A stretch of DNA of 58,413 nt, taken from contig CANQDL010000003.1 of the NCBI GenBank assembly GCA_947591105.1, positions 1 through 58,413 on the forward strand. Reading direction: 5' to 3'. This document shows positions 58,412 to 58,413 of this stretch, in pieces. The notes under the pieces are model-generated. The model was not told the origin of the DNA, searched no databases, and saw only the letters and a program-made list of their open reading frames with translations. A program made the translations under genes and the position numbers. The stretch is from an uncultured Oscillospiraceae bacterium. GTDB taxonomy: Bacteria > Bacillota > Clostridia > Oscillospirales > Oscillospiraceae. Position 1 is the stretch's first letter, and every line of letters begins with the position of its first letter.

Positions 58412-58413
58412 AA

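Overview
The window is a GC-rich chromosomal segment with densely packed genes, short intergenic gaps, good Shine-Dalgarno sites and sigma-A-type promoters. A germination protease (gpr) next to rpsT, a chromosomal parAB locus with two perfect parS sites, the rpmG-secE-nusG-rplK-rplA cluster, a class B sortase, an ECF folate transporter under a THF riboswitch and the general gene content all point to an anaerobic, spore-forming, Gram-positive Clostridia member. The high GC suggests the Oscillospiraceae (Flavonifractor/Oscillibacter-like), but this is inference, not a database match.

Layout. 1-6.7 kb: 3' part of a ParC-like topoisomerase subunit, a YitT membrane protein, a LUD-domain protein, then a DUF4342-like protein / response regulator / sensor kinase operon. 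6.8-10.1 kb: a phosphatidylethanolamine operon (PAP2 phosphatase, LPG-synthase-TM flippase-like protein, PssA, Psd), with start/stop overlaps between its last three genes. 10.1-17.1 kb (minus strand): an RlmI-like rRNA methyltransferase, CstA plus an unknown partner, and a trkA-trkH-unknown potassium uptake operon. 17.2-23.9 kb: a PrsA-like foldase lipoprotein, tandem CNNM/CorC-type proteins and a YfhO-like giant membrane protein. 24-28.2 kb (minus strand): a response regulator / ABC ATPase / two permeases / histidine kinase module resembling peptide-antibiotic sensing and resistance systems. 28.3-43 kb: an FprA flavodiiron protein, small membrane proteins, a class B sortase with a long QP-rich cytoplasmic tail, an M28 peptidase, an orphan EvgS-like hybrid kinase, GNAT, isochorismatase-like hydrolase, an XRE regulator divergent from a small membrane protein, histidine phosphatase, asparaginase II, CutC and a PPC-domain protein. 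43-49.7 kb: ribosomal/secretion cluster, THF riboswitch with folate ECF component and RuvX, an XRE regulator, a VanY-type carboxypeptidase, S20 and GPR. 49.7-58.4 kb: a repeat element, parS sites, parA-parB-serS, a divergent iron-ADH-like protein, an MBL-fold hydrolase, ROK kinase, and a GtrII/GtrB glucosylation pair at the end.

Most notable signals: (i) the GtrII-like gene is split by one extra C in a nine-C tract, which looks like a phase-variation switch or a frameshift; (ii) the iron-ADH homologue has lost all three metal-binding histidines; (iii) the THF riboswitch carries two extra hairpins; (iv) one ABC permease has an in-frame amber codon, with the family C-terminus still readable beyond it; (v) several sharp operator-like sites: a palindrome in the cstA promoter spacer, twin operators between the XRE gene and the small membrane gene, three TTTAC repeats on a 12-bp period in front of the ABC genes, and a TTGCC-N7-GGCAA motif shared by two promoters; (vi) two copies of a GC-rich repeat made of two related half-units in opposite arrangements. 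No tRNA, rRNA, CRISPR array, transposase or prophage gene was seen.
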